Below, piece by piece: positions 1 through 7,935 of a DNA stretch of 64,000 nt (position 1 is its first letter; each line of letters opens with the position of its first letter). Origin of the DNA: Szabonella alba (GTDB taxonomy: Bacteria > Pseudomonadota > Alphaproteobacteria > Rhodobacterales > Rhodobacteraceae). Under the pieces are notes generated by a model. That model was not told the DNA's origin. It saw only the letters and a program-made list of their open reading frames with translations, and ran no database searches. Made by a program: the position numbers and the translations under genes. The stretch lies in contig NZ_JAESVN010000002.1 in NCBI RefSeq assembly GCF_016765775.1, forward strand, positions 186,001 through 250,000, written 5' to 3'.

Positions 1-282
1 CACCGCAAACACCCCTTCCGGGGGGTGGTCTTTGACGTGGACGCGATGTTTTCCAATACCGATGAATGGTATGAGAACATTCCCGAGGACAGCCGCCCGT
101 CAAAGGACCAGCCCTTCTATCACCTGCTGGCCGAGAATGACCAAAGCTATTATGTCGCCTATGTCTCGGAACAGAATCTTGTTCCGGATGAAACGGGCGA
201 ACCCGTGGACCATCCCGACCTGCCCGATCTTTTCGGGGATTTTGAAGACGGGCGCTATCCGCTGCAATTCCAGATGAACTGA
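1..282 (+). CDS. hspQ: Heat shock protein HspQ, 5'-truncated by the window edge
   Basis: The reading frame is open from base 1 and ends with TGA at 280-282, so only the last 93 codons are seen. The fragment reads HRKHPFRGVVFDVD and then carries the conserved NTDEWYE, PFYHLLAEN and YVAYVSEQNL segments typical of HspQ, a small hemimethylated-DNA-binding/YccV-domain protein. In enterobacteria HspQ is heat-induced, binds hemimethylated DNA and acts as a specificity enhancer for Lon protease. The GTG at position 25 is internal, not the true start. It lies just upstream of gpmI in the same direction, with a 113-bp gap. Confidence 0.9.
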   Translation, partial: HRKHPFRGVVFDVDAMFSNTDEWYENIPEDSRPSKDQPFYHLLAENDQSYYVAYVSEQNLVPDETGEPVDHPDLPDLFGDFEDGRYPLQFQMN

Positions 283-364
283 TCGCCGCCGGGCGCGGGC
301 TGCGGCATGTCCCCTTTGCCATGGGTGGCGCGATGTTGCCCTGCCGGACCGTCGGGCGTAGAAC

Positions 365-393
365 GGGCGCTGAACCCGTGAAGGAGAGCGCCC
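365..393 (+). promoter_or_regulatory. Hairpin presenting the gpmI ribosome-binding site
   Basis: GGGCGCT (365-371) pairs perfectly with AGCGCCC (387-393). The 15-base loop contains the AAGGAG Shine-Dalgarno sequence of gpmI, and the stem ends three bases before the ATG. A role in translational control is inference only. Confidence 0.35.
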
Positions 394-395
394 CC

Positions 396-1916
396 ATGCA
401 CGCGATCAAGCCTGTCGTTCTTTGCATCCTTGACGGCTGGGGCCTGTCCGACCGGACCGAGGCCAATGCCCCCCATCTGGCCGCAACACCCAATTTTGAC
501 CGGCTGATGGCGACCTGTCCGCATGCGACGCTCATCACCCATGGCCCCGATGTCGGGTTGCCGCGCGGGCAGATGGGCAATTCCGAAGTGGGCCATACCA
601 ATATCGGCGCGGGCCGCGTGGTGGCGATGGATCTGGGCGCCATTGATCTGGCCATCGAAGAGGGCAGTTTCGCGCAGAACCCGGCGCTGCGGGATTTCAT
701 CGACCGGCTGAAAGCCTCGGGCGGGGTGGCGCATCTGATGGGGGTTGCGTCGGATGGCGGCGTGCATGGGCATCTGACGCATGTTCTGGCCGCGATGCAG
801 ACGATTGCGGCGGCGGGCGTGCCGGTGGTGCTGCATGCCGTGACCGACGGGCGCGACGTTGCCCCCAGTTCAGCCCCCGGGTTCATCGACCGGTTGCAGA
901 CCGAAATGCCCCCGGGCGCGCGCATCGGCACGGTTATCGGGCGCTATTGGGCCATGGATCGCGACAACCGCTGGGACCGGGTGGAACGCGCCTTTGCGGC
1001 GATGGTCGCGGCAAAAGGCGAAGGGGCGGAAACCGCCGCCGCAGCCGTGGCCAACGCTCATGCGCGGGGGGAGACGGATGAATTCATCGCCCCCACGGTG
1101 ATCGGGGATTATTCGGGTGCGCGTGATGGCGACGGTTTCTTCTGCCTGAATTTCCGCGCTGACCGCGCACGGGAAATCCTGCTGGCGCTGGGGCAACCGG
1201 GCTTTGATGGGTTCGACGCCGCGGCCCGTCCCCGCTGGGCCGCGATGCTGGGGATGGTCGATTATTCCACGATGCATGACGGGTTCATGACCACCGCCTA
1301 TCCGAAACAACAGATCGTCAACACGCTTGGCGAATGGGTGGCGGCGCAGGGGCGGCGGCAGTTCCGGCTGGCCGAGACCGAGAAATATCCGCATGTGACC
1401 TTTTTCCTGAACGGCGGCAAGGAAGTGCCCGAGGCGGGGGAGGAGCGCGCCATGCCGAAATCGCCGAAAGTCGCGACCTATGACTTGCAACCGGAAATGA
1501 GCGCGCCGGAAGTGACCGACCGTCTGGTTGAGGCCATCGACGCGGGGTTCGATCTGATCGTGGTGAATTTCGCCAATCCCGACATGGTGGGCCATACCGG
1601 CGATCTGGCCGCCGCCATCGCCGCCTGTGAGGCGGTGGACAAGGGCCTTGGCCGCGCACTGGCGGCGCTGAAGGCGGCGGGCGGGGCGATGATCGTCACC
1701 GCCGATCACGGCAATTGCGAAATGATGGTCGATCCGGTGACCGGCGGGCCGCATACCGCCCATACGCTGAACCCCGTTCCCGTCATCCTGACCGGCGGGC
1801 CTGCGGGCGCGTCTTTACGCGACGGGCGGCTGGCCGATCTGGCGCCCACGGTGCTGGCGCTGATGGGTCTGCCGCAACCGCCCGAGATGACCGGGCAAAG
1901 CCTGATCGCCCCGTGA
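396..1916 (+). CDS. gpmI: 2,3-bisphosphoglycerate-independent phosphoglycerate mutase
   Basis: This 506-residue cytoplasmic enzyme interconverts 3- and 2-phosphoglycerate in glycolysis and gluconeogenesis, using two Mn2+ ions. The N-terminus has the family opening VVLCILDGWG, followed by the GNSEVGHTNIGAG segment with the phosphorylated Ser. Further on are the substrate-loop VTDGRD motif and the metal-binding VVNFANPDMVGHTG and VTADHGNCE motifs of the alkaline-phosphatase superfamily fold. Length fits the family. I chose the ATG at 396 because an AAGGAG ribosome site lies at 381-386 and the frame upstream has no family similarity. Its stop overlaps a GTG start of the next gene (GTGA, 1913-1916), which suggests translational coupling in a gpmI-envC-ctpA-rppH operon. 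Confidence 0.97.
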   Translation: MHAIKPVVLCILDGWGLSDRTEANAPHLAATPNFDRLMATCPHATLITHGPDVGLPRGQMGNSEVGHTNIGAGRVVAMDLGAIDLAIEEGSFAQNPALRDFIDRLKASGGVAHLMGVASDGGVHGHLTHVLAAMQTIAAAGVPVVLHAVTDGRDVAPSSAPGFIDRLQTEMPPGARIGTVIGRYWAMDRDNRWDRVERAFAAMVAAKGEGAETAAAAVANAHARGETDEFIAPTVIGDYSGARDGDGFFCLNFRADRAREILLALGQPGFDGFDAAARPRWAAMLGMVDYSTMHDGFMTTAYPKQQIVNTLGEWVAAQGRRQFRLAETEKYPHVTFFLNGGKEVPEAGEERAMPKSPKVATYDLQPEMSAPEVTDRLVEAIDAGFDLIVVNFANPDMVGHTGDLAAAIAACEAVDKGLGRALAALKAAGGAMIVTADHGNCEMMVDPVTGGPHTAHTLNPVPVILTGGPAGASLRDGRLADLAPTVLALMGLPQPPEMTGQSLIAP

Positions 1917-3067
1917 TCCGCCCCGTGATCCGCCGCGTGATCCGTCCTCTGTTCCGGGCGGCGGCCCTTGCCCTGACGATTGGTCTTCCGGGTGCGACGG
2001 GGGCGCAGGATGTGGCCGCAGATGCCCGCAGCGCCGCATCGGACCTGACCGCCGCGATTGTCGCAATGGAGGCGGCAGGCAGTTCGCGCGATCGGGTGGC
2101 CGCCCTGACCCGCACGATCAGCGCCTATGAAAGCGGGCTTGCCGCATTGCGTGACGGTTTGCGACAGGCGCAGGTGCGCGAAGCGTCCCTGTTGTTGCAA
2201 TTCGACGCGCAGCGTGACCGCGTCGCGCAATTGCTGGCGGTGCTGGGACAGATGGAGACAACGCCCGCGCCGCTGCTGCTGCTGCATCCTGCTGGGCCTC
2301 TGGGAACCGTGCGGTCCGGCATGATGCTGTCCGAGGTGACGCCCGCCCTGCAGGCCGGGGTGACGCGGCTGCAGACCGAACTGGCCGAATTGCGCGACCT
2401 GCGCCGGGTGCAGGACGGATCAGTTGCGACACTGGCTGCCGGGCTTCAGGCCGCGCAGATCGCGCGGACCGAGCTTAGTCAGGCGATCTCGGACCGCACC
2501 ACCCTGCCGCGCCGTTTTACCGAGGATCCGCAGGCCCTGACCCAGCTTCTGCAAAGCGCCGATACGCTGGATGCCTTCGCCTCGGGCCTTGTGCCGCTGC
2601 CCGAAGGCGCCGCACCCATGGCCTTTGATACCGCCAAGGGCAGCCTGCCCCTGCCGGTTCTGGGTTCGGTCCTGCTGCGCGCCGGTGAGGCCGACACAAT
2701 CGGCCGCCGCCGCCCTGGCCTGACCCTTGCCACAAGACCGCAGGCGCTGGTCACCGCGCCATGGCCCGGCACGATCCGCTATCTTGGTCCGCTTCTGGAC
2801 TACGGAAACGTGATTATCCTTGAGCCCGGCAACGGCTATCTTCTCGTTCTGGCCGGGATGGGCACGCTTTACGGCAGCGTCGGTGAGGTTGTGGCCACCG
2901 GGGCCGCACTCGGATTGATGGGGCGGGCAGGGGCAGGAGAGGCAGAGTTTCTGGCCGCGCCGCTAGAAGTGAGTGGAATCCGCGAGACGGAAACGCTTTA
3001 TATGGAAATCAGGCAAGGCACCGAGCCGGTCGATCCGGCACCATGGTTCGCCGCAACAAGGGATTGA
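1913..3067 (+). CDS. EnvC-like murein hydrolase activator (degenerate LytM/M23 domain)
   Basis: About 384 residues if the GTG at 1913 is used. In-frame GTG codons at 1925 and 1937, in a thrice-repeated GTGATCCG stretch, are alternative starts. An N-terminal hydrophobic segment ending GATGAQ looks like a signal peptide. Roughly residues 35-270 are Leu/Gln/Arg/Ala-rich and coiled-coil-like, and the last 100 residues form a LytM fold (VTAPWPGTIRYLG, YGNVIILEPGNGY). The zinc-binding histidines of active M23 peptidases are missing: Glu stands where the HG His is expected and LVLAGM replaces the HxH region. As in EnvC/NlpD, this predicts a non-catalytic periplasmic activator of amidases during cell separation. 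ctpA follows after 7 bp, the usual Rhodobacteraceae arrangement. Confidence 0.85.
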   Translation: MIRPVIRRVIRPLFRAAALALTIGLPGATGAQDVAADARSAASDLTAAIVAMEAAGSSRDRVAALTRTISAYESGLAALRDGLRQAQVREASLLLQFDAQRDRVAQLLAVLGQMETTPAPLLLLHPAGPLGTVRSGMMLSEVTPALQAGVTRLQTELAELRDLRRVQDGSVATLAAGLQAAQIARTELSQAISDRTTLPRRFTEDPQALTQLLQSADTLDAFASGLVPLPEGAAPMAFDTAKGSLPLPVLGSVLLRAGEADTIGRRRPGLTLATRPQALVTAPWPGTIRYLGPLLDYGNVIILEPGNGYLLVLAGMGTLYGSVGEVVATGAALGLMGRAGAGEAEFLAAPLEVSGIRETETLYMEIRQGTEPVDPAPWFAATRD

Positions 3068-3074
3068 ACACACG

Positions 3075-4418
3075 ATGAAGAAATTCGTGATGGCAGCATT
3101 GGGTGGAACCGTGGCCGGGGTGCTTCTGACGACGCAGGTCGCAGGCCCCCTGATCGCGCAGGAAGCCGAGCAGAACAAATCGGTCTATGAACAGCTTGAT
3201 CTGTTCGGCGACATTTTTGAGCGTATCCGCAGCCAGTATGTCGAGGAGGTGGAAACCGAAGAGCTGATCGAGGCGGCGATCAACGGGATGCTGACCTCGC
3301 TTGATCCGCATTCCAGCTATCTTGCGCCCAAGCAGTTCGATGACATGCGCGTGCAGACGCGGGGAGAGTTCGGCGGTCTGGGCATCGAGGTCACGCAGGA
3401 AGAGGGTTTCGTCAAGGTCGTGGCCCCGATGGATGACACCCCCGCCGATCAGGCCGGGATCGAGGCGGGCGATTTCATCACCCATGTCGACGGGGAATCG
3501 GTTCTGGGCCTGACGCTGGATGACGCGGTGGAACTGATGCGCGGCCCGGTCGGGTCAGAGATCATCATCACCGTGGTGCGCGAAGGCACGGCGGAACCCT
3601 TCGATGTCTCGATCATCCGCGACACGATCAAGCTGACGGCAGTGCGTCCGCGCACGGTGGGCGATACGATCGTGCTGCGCATCACCACCTTCAACGACCA
3701 GACCTATACGGGCGTCGAAGAAGGGCTGAAGGACATGGCCGAGGAACTGGGCGGCTGGGACAAGGTTTCGGGCGTCGTTCTGGACCTTCGCAACAATCCA
3801 GGCGGTCTGCTCAATCAGGCGATCCGGGTTTCGGACGCCTTCCTTGAAACCGGTGAAATCACCTCGACCCGCGGACGGCAGGCTGGCGAGGGGGAGCGGT
3901 TTAACGCCACGCCGGGCGACCTGACGGAAGGCAAGCCCATCGTGGTGCTGATCAATGGCGGGTCGGCCTCGGCGTCCGAGATTGTGTCAGGCGCCCTGCA
4001 GGACCATCGCCGTGCCATCGTGGTCGGCACCAAAAGCTTCGGCAAGGGATCGGTGCAGACGATCATCCCGCTGAAGGGTGAGGGTGCCATGCGCCTGACG
4101 ACGGCGCGCTATTACACGCCCTCGGGCCGCTCGATCCAGGCGCTTGGCGTGGCCCCCGATATCGTGGTCGAACAACCGCCGCGCCGCGATGAAACCGAGG
4201 AAGAGGACACCACTGCATCGGCCGCCGCCCGGGCCCGGTCCGAGGCGACCCTGCGTGGCGCGCTGTCCAACGATTCCATGACCGAGGACGAACGCCGCCT
4301 GCTGGAAGAGGAACGCGCCCGGGCCGAGGAATCGGCCGCGCTGCGCGAAGAGGATTATCAGCTGGCCTATGCGGTCGATATCCTCAAGGGTCTGACCGCC
4401 GTGGCCTCGCGGCCCTGA
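3075..4418 (+). CDS. ctpA: S41-family carboxyl-terminal processing protease
   Basis: This 447-residue protein starts with a short signal or anchor ([11 protein letters not shown]...) and acts in the periplasm. A PDZ domain spans roughly residues 85-170 ([30 protein letters not shown]). The S41 catalytic core follows with the nucleophile Ser in [13 protein letters not shown] and the general-base Lys in [10 protein letters not shown], so the Ser/Lys dyad is intact. The C-terminus is very acidic and charged (DETEEEDTT and a long Glu/Arg stretch). CTPs trim or degrade envelope proteins from their C-termini. Placement directly after an EnvC-like gene, 7 bp away, fits a joint role in envelope and division maintenance. 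The ATG at 3075 was chosen because the upstream extension overlaps envC and would precede the signal peptide. Confidence 0.95.
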   Translation: MKKFVMAALGGTVAGVLLTTQVAGPLIAQEAEQNKSVYEQLDLFGDIFERIRSQYVEEVETEELIEAAINGMLTSLDPHSSYLAPKQFDDMRVQTRGEFGGLGIEVTQEEGFVKVVAPMDDTPADQAGIEAGDFITHVDGESVLGLTLDDAVELMRGPVGSEIIITVVREGTAEPFDVSIIRDTIKLTAVRPRTVGDTIVLRITTFNDQTYTGVEEGLKDMAEELGGWDKVSGVVLDLRNNPGGLLNQAIRVSDAFLETGEITSTRGRQAGEGERFNATPGDLTEGKPIVVLINGGSASASEIVSGALQDHRRAIVVGTKSFGKGSVQTIIPLKGEGAMRLTTARYYTPSGRSIQALGVAPDIVVEQPPRRDETEEEDTTASAAARARSEATLRGALSNDSMTEDERRLLEEERARAEESAALREEDYQLAYAVDILKGLTAVASRP

Positions 4419-4419
4419 C

Positions 4420-4908
4420 ATGGGGACTGCGATCCGGGCCGAGGATCTGCCATGGCGCCCTTGCGTGGGCGTCATGCTGGTCAATGACGCAGGCCGCATC
4501 TTTGCCGGGCAGCGGCTGGATGCGACGCAAGCCGCATGGCAGATGCCACAGGGTGGAATTGACGCGGGCGAAAAACCCCGCGCCGCCGCCCTGCGCGAAT
4601 TGTGGGAAGAAACCGGCATCACCGCCGATCTGGTGGAATTTGTCGCGAAAAGCCCCGATTGGGTGACCTATGACCTGCCGCCCGAATTGCTGGGCAAGGT
4701 CTGGGGCGGCAAATATCGCGGGCAGCGGCAACGCTGGTTCCTGTTCCGCTATCGGGGCCGCGATGACCAGATCCGCATCGAGACCGAACATCCCGAGTTT
4801 TCCGAATGGAAATGGGTTGCGGCGGATGAGATGATCGCCTCGATCGTGCCTTTCAAACGCGCGGTCTATGAAGAGGTGGTCAACGCCTTCCGCGAGCATC
4901 TGGCCTGA
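4420..4908 (+). CDS. rppH: RNA pyrophosphohydrolase (Nudix)
   Basis: This 162-residue Nudix hydrolase of the RppH/NudH type removes pyrophosphate from triphosphorylated 5' RNA ends and so triggers RNase E-dependent mRNA decay. The N-terminus has the RppH signature [10 protein letters not shown] and WQMPQGGID. The Nudix box follows as GG(x)5E(x)7REUxEExGI with all catalytic Glu residues present, and [20 protein letters not shown] matches RppH rather than general Nudix enzymes. The ATG lies one base after the ctpA stop, so it is almost certainly the last gene of the gpmI operon. A 17-bp tandem duplication begins at its stop codon. Confidence 0.95.
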   Translation: MGTAIRAEDLPWRPCVGVMLVNDAGRIFAGQRLDATQAAWQMPQGGIDAGEKPRAAALRELWEETGITADLVEFVAKSPDWVTYDLPPELLGKVWGGKYRGQRQRWFLFRYRGRDDQIRIETEHPEFSEWKWVAADEMIASIVPFKRAVYEEVVNAFREHLA

Positions 4909-4938
4909 ACCGGCGGAGGGTCTGAACCGGCGGAGCGG
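4905..4938 (+). repeat. Tandem 17-bp duplication spanning the rppH stop
   Basis: CTGAACCGGCGGAG occurs at 4905 and again at 4922, giving two adjacent 17-bp units that differ only in their last three bases. The first unit contains the rppH stop codon and the second supplies a second in-register TGA-containing copy. It runs directly into the hairpin repeat that follows. Confidence 0.7.
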
Positions 4939-4981
4939 GGGCCAGCCCCCGCACCCCCGAGGTATTTTGGCCAAGATGAAT
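4935..4981 (+). repeat. Hairpin + GAGGTATTTT intergenic repeat, copy 1 (terminator-like)
   Basis: A perfect 8-bp stem GCGGGGGC/GCCCCCGC (4935-4942 with 4945-4952, loop CA) is followed immediately by the block CACCCCCGAGGTATTTTGG and CCAAGATGAA. The same architecture and block recur on the minus strand at 18940-19010. It sits in the convergent gap between rppH and rlmH, just after the rppH stop. It probably acts as a transcription terminator and as a dispersed repeat. Confidence 0.7.
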
Positions 4982-5005
4982 GGGCATGAGGTCAGGCCGC
5001 GTCGA

Positions 5006-5476
5006 TCAAGCCCGATGATAGGGGCTTCCGGCCAGGATCGAGGCGGCGCGGTACAGTTGTTCGGCCAGCATGACCCGCACCAGCATATGTGGCCAGACCA
5101 TCGCGCCGAAGCTGATGGCAAGGTCGGCGCGCGCGCGCAGCGCCGGGTCCAGCCCGTCCGCCCCTCCGATCAGAATAGCCAGATCCTGCCGCCCGCCATC
5201 GCGCCAGCCGGCCAGTTTCGCGGCGAATTCCGGGCTGGTCATCTGCTGGCCTCGTTCATCCAGCACGATCAGGGCCGCGCCTGCCGGAACGGCGCGCGAC
5301 AACAGCGCCGCCTCGGCCGCCATGCCGCCGCCCTTGCGGTCCTCGACCTCGACTTCCGCCAGCGGACCCAGCCCATGCGCCCGCCCCGTCCGGTCGAACC
5401 GTGTCGTATAATCGTCGATCAGATCGCGTTCCGGGCCCGTGCGCAGCCGCCCCACCGCGCAAAGGGTGACGCGCAT
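5006..5476 (-). CDS. rlmH: 23S rRNA (pseudouridine(1915)-N3)-methyltransferase RlmH
   Basis: This 156-residue SPOUT-class methyltransferase uses SAM to methylate pseudouridine 1915 in helix 69 of 23S rRNA on the 70S ribosome. The knot region is clear: [17 protein letters not shown] and the C-terminal [17 protein letters not shown] and [10 protein letters not shown] segments. I use the ATG at 5476 ([10 protein letters not shown]), since longer forms read into rsfS. That start overlaps the rsfS stop as ATGA (5473-5476 on the complement), so the two are translationally coupled, as in many bacteria. Confidence 0.96.
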   Translation of the reverse strand: MRVTLCAVGRLRTGPERDLIDDYTTRFDRTGRAHGLGPLAEVEVEDRKGGGMAAEAALLSRAVPAGAALIVLDERGQQMTSPEFAAKLAGWRDGGRQDLAILIGGADGLDPALRARADLAISFGAMVWPHMLVRVMLAEQLYRAASILAGSPYHRA

Positions 5477-5973
5477 CACTCGGGCTCGCGCAACTCCATA
5501 TGGCCGCCGGGCAGCCACATCTTTTCAAGCTGGTAGAACTCGCGCACCTCGGGGCGGAAGACATGCACGACCACATCGCCCGAATCGATCAGGACCCAGT
5601 CGCCGGTTTCCTTGCCTTCCATCCGCGCGACGATGTCGAATTCGTCTTTCAGCCGCTGTGCGAGTTTCTCGGAAATCGCCGCCACCTGACGGGAGGAGCG
5701 GCCCGAGCAGATGACCATGTGATCGGCAATCTCGGAACGGCCACGCAGATCGATCGACACGACCTCCTCGGCCTTGTCATCCTCCAGCGACGCAACGACC
5801 GTTGCAAGGATCCGGTCGGATGTATCGTCATTGCCATCGGTTCCGGCAGAGCGGGACCTTGCGCGGGGACCGACCGGAAGGCCGGTCGTAGGGTCAGAAT
5901 GCGACAGGACAATGTCCTCCAGTAAGGCGCGCCGATCCGCGCCCCGGCGCAGGGCGTAGTGGTAGCTTATCAC
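5476..5973 (-). CDS. rsfS: Ribosomal silencing factor RsfS
   Basis: RsfS binds uL14 on the 50S subunit and blocks subunit joining during starvation. The core (about residues 52-160) contains [28 protein letters not shown] and [18 protein letters not shown], all diagnostic. The start is uncertain. The GTG at 5973 gives 165 residues, about 45 more than many homologues, and the N-terminal 45 residues are not conserved family sequence. A later start would be reasonable. It is followed by rlmH with a 1-bp overlap. The usual upstream partner nadD is not here; the preceding gene on this strand is iolB. Confidence 0.9.
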   Translation of the reverse strand: MISYHYALRRGADRRALLEDIVLSHSDPTTGLPVGPRARSRSAGTDGNDDTSDRILATVVASLEDDKAEEVVSIDLRGRSEIADHMVICSGRSSRQVAAISEKLAQRLKDEFDIVARMEGKETGDWVLIDSGDVVVHVFRPEVREFYQLEKMWLPGGHMELREPE

Positions 5974-6026
5974 CCCCGGCGGGCAAGCTCAACAAACTGC
6001 CGGGGGTTGCGCGCAGCTTGCTGCCG

Positions 6027-6821
6027 CTACATCAGCCATGCATGATCGGGATCGGCAATGAAGCGCCATTTGCGCAGCGGTCCGGCCATGACATTGAGGT
6101 AATACATCGAATACCCATGCGGGGCACCGCAGGGATGATGGCCGCGCGGCACCAGCACCACATCATGATTGCGCACCGTCATCGTCTCATCAAGACTGCC
6201 ATCTTCGGTATAGACGCGCTGGATGCCGAAACCCTGCGCGGGGTTCAGCCGGTGGTAATAGGTCTCTTCCAGATGGGTGATGCGGGGGAAATCATCCTCA
6301 TCATGGCGATGTGACGGATAGCTGGACCAATGGCCCGCCGGGGTGAAAACCTCGGTCACCAGCAGACTGTCGGCGACATCGGCATCTTCCATCGCGATAT
6401 TGTTGATGAAGCGCGCATTGCTGCCCGTCCCGCGCTGCGTCAGCACGATGCCGTCCGGGCCAAGGCGGCGGGCAGGGTGGGTGCCCTTGCCCGGCGCCGT
6501 GCAGAGCGCGACGGTGCAGGCCGTGGTGGCACTGGCGCTCCAGTCCTGCCCGGGCGGGATATACAGACAATGCGGCGCGGTTTTTTCAAACACATCCATG
6601 CGGTCGCCCATCCGGCCCCAGTCCTGCCCGGCGGCCTGCACATCGGCATGGCCCTCGACCATCACTAGAATTGCCTCATCCCCGCCGGTCTGACCGCTGG
6701 CCGATTGCCCCGCCTCAAGCCGGTAAAGACGGAAGCCGACATGGCCCCAGCCCGCATTCGCGGGGGTGACATCATGGACAAGGCCGGTCGTGGCGCCGGG
6801 TCTGCGCAGCAAGGGCGACAT
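6027..6821 (-). CDS. iolB: 5-deoxy-glucuronate isomerase
   Basis: 264-residue cupin enzyme that converts 5-deoxy-D-glucuronate to 5-dehydro-2-deoxy-D-gluconate (DKG), the substrate of IolC. Visible IolB signatures are SYPSHRHDEDDFPRITHLEE (metal-binding His residues and Glu), ETYYHRLNPAQGFGIQRVYT and DVVLVPRGHHPCG. I use the ATG at 6821 (MSPLLRRPG), which has AAGGA about 8 bases upstream; the longer frame adds non-homologous sequence. It is the last gene of the minus-strand inositol operon, 11 bp after a small membrane-protein gene. Confidence 0.95.
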   Translation of the reverse strand: MSPLLRRPGATTGLVHDVTPANAGWGHVGFRLYRLEAGQSASGQTGGDEAILVMVEGHADVQAAGQDWGRMGDRMDVFEKTAPHCLYIPPGQDWSASATTACTVALCTAPGKGTHPARRLGPDGIVLTQRGTGSNARFINNIAMEDADVADSLLVTEVFTPAGHWSSYPSHRHDEDDFPRITHLEETYYHRLNPAQGFGIQRVYTEDGSLDETMTVRNHDVVLVPRGHHPCGAPHGYSMYYLNVMAGPLRKWRFIADPDHAWLM

Positions 6822-6832
6822 GGGAAGATCCT

Positions 6833-7030
6833 TTATTCCGGGTCCTTCGGGTCGAAGGCGATGAAGAACTGATGCGCGCAATAGATCCCTGCGGCACCGA
6901 AGAGGATGGCAAAGAAGGGGTTTCCGGTGGCCAGTTCAAAGAGACCCCATCCCAGACAGATGCCGGTCACCAGAATGCGCCGCCAGAGCGGGCGGTAGAA
7001 CGGGTTATGGACGTCGAAGAATTTCAGCAC
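6833..7030 (-). CDS. Small membrane protein of the inositol operon
   Basis: A 65-residue protein with two predicted membrane helices (about residues 16-36 and 38-58), a basic RPLWRR segment before the first helix and an acidic tail FDPKDPE. It begins with GTG at 7030, overlapping the iolE stop (7024-7026), and lies 11 bp upstream of iolB, so it is co-transcribed and probably translationally coupled. I do not recognise a functional family. Its fixed place between iolE and iolB suggests a conserved accessory role, but no activity can be assigned. Confidence 0.75.
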   Translation of the reverse strand: MLKFFDVHNPFYRPLWRRILVTGICLGWGLFELATGNPFFAILFGAAGIYCAHQFFIAFDPKDPE

Positions 7031-7935
7031 TGGCCCGCCGTCCCCGTCAGCCCCGTTTTCGCCGCCAGTCGCTTCAGCGTCTGCAGCCCCAGCGTCTGAT
7101 ACAGCAGCGGATTGCGCTGATCCGGCAGTTGTTCCGCCTCGATCACGATCCAGCCATCATAACCCGCCTGCGCCAGCACGGCCAGCAGCGGTTCGAAATC
7201 AACTGCGCCTTCCTGATCGCCCGGCACGGTGAACACGCCTTCGCGAACCGCATCCAGAAAGGTCATGTCCTTGGCCCGCGCCTGCGCCATCACCGCGCCA
7301 CGGACATTCTTGGCATGGAAATGCGCCACCCGTCCCACATGCCGCGTCAGCACCGCGACCGGATCACCGCCGCCGAAATGGCAATGACCCGCATCGAACA
7401 GCAGATGCACATGCGGCCCGGTCGCTGCCATCAGCGCGTCAATCTCGGCGGGCGATTCGATGATCGTGCCCATATGGTGATGATAGACCAGCGTGATGCC
7501 CTGCCCGGCCAGCCATGCGGCAAATTCCTCAAGCCTTGCGCCAAATGCGGTCATCTCTGCCGGGGTCAGGGGCGGGCGCTGCGACAGGGGCAGGTCGCTG
7601 CCATGGATCGCGTTTGAGGTTTCGCAGACGATCATCACCTTGCAGCCATTATGGCGCAGCCGCGCCAGATGCGCCTGACAGGCCGCGATTTCCGCATCCA
7701 CAGACCGCGTCAGCAGATGGCAGGAATACCAGCCCGAGATGAAGGCCAGCCCATGCGATGCCAGCAGCGCGCGCAGCGCCTCGGGATCCTCGGGCCAGCG
7801 ATGGCCGTTTTCGATCCCGTCAAAGCCGATCAGTTCGCCCGCCTCATGCAGGATGCGTTCGGTCGGGATATCCGCCCCGATGGAGCGGTCATCATCATTG
7901 GCCCAGGCGATGGGATTGGTGCCGAAGCGGATCAT
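7024..7935 (-). CDS. iolE: Myo-inosose-2 dehydratase
   Basis: 303-residue xylose-isomerase-like TIM-barrel enzyme that dehydrates 2-keto-myo-inositol (scyllo-inosose) to the trihydroxycyclohexane-dione substrate of IolD. The start MIRFGTNPIAWANDD, the GFDGIENGHRWPED segment and YHHHMGTIIESP, LLFDAGHCHFGGGDP and HFHAKNVR (metal and substrate ligands) match IolE. The start overlaps the iolD stop as ATGA (7932-7935). It overlaps the following small membrane-protein gene by 7 bp. Confidence 0.96.
   Translation of the reverse strand: MIRFGTNPIAWANDDDRSIGADIPTERILHEAGELIGFDGIENGHRWPEDPEALRALLASHGLAFISGWYSCHLLTRSVDAEIAACQAHLARLRHNGCKVMIVCETSNAIHGSDLPLSQRPPLTPAEMTAFGARLEEFAAWLAGQGITLVYHHHMGTIIESPAEIDALMAATGPHVHLLFDAGHCHFGGGDPVAVLTRHVGRVAHFHAKNVRGAVMAQARAKDMTFLDAVREGVFTVPGDQEGAVDFEPLLAVLAQAGYDGWIVIEAEQLPDQRNPLLYQTLGLQTLKRLAAKTGLTGTAGQC

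Noticed and set aside
5973-6006. Hairpin CCCCCGGC/GCCGGGGG between iolB and rsfS as an iolB terminator
   Set aside because: The stem is perfect, but the loop is 18 bases and no T-run follows on the minus strand; it also runs into the annotated rsfS start.
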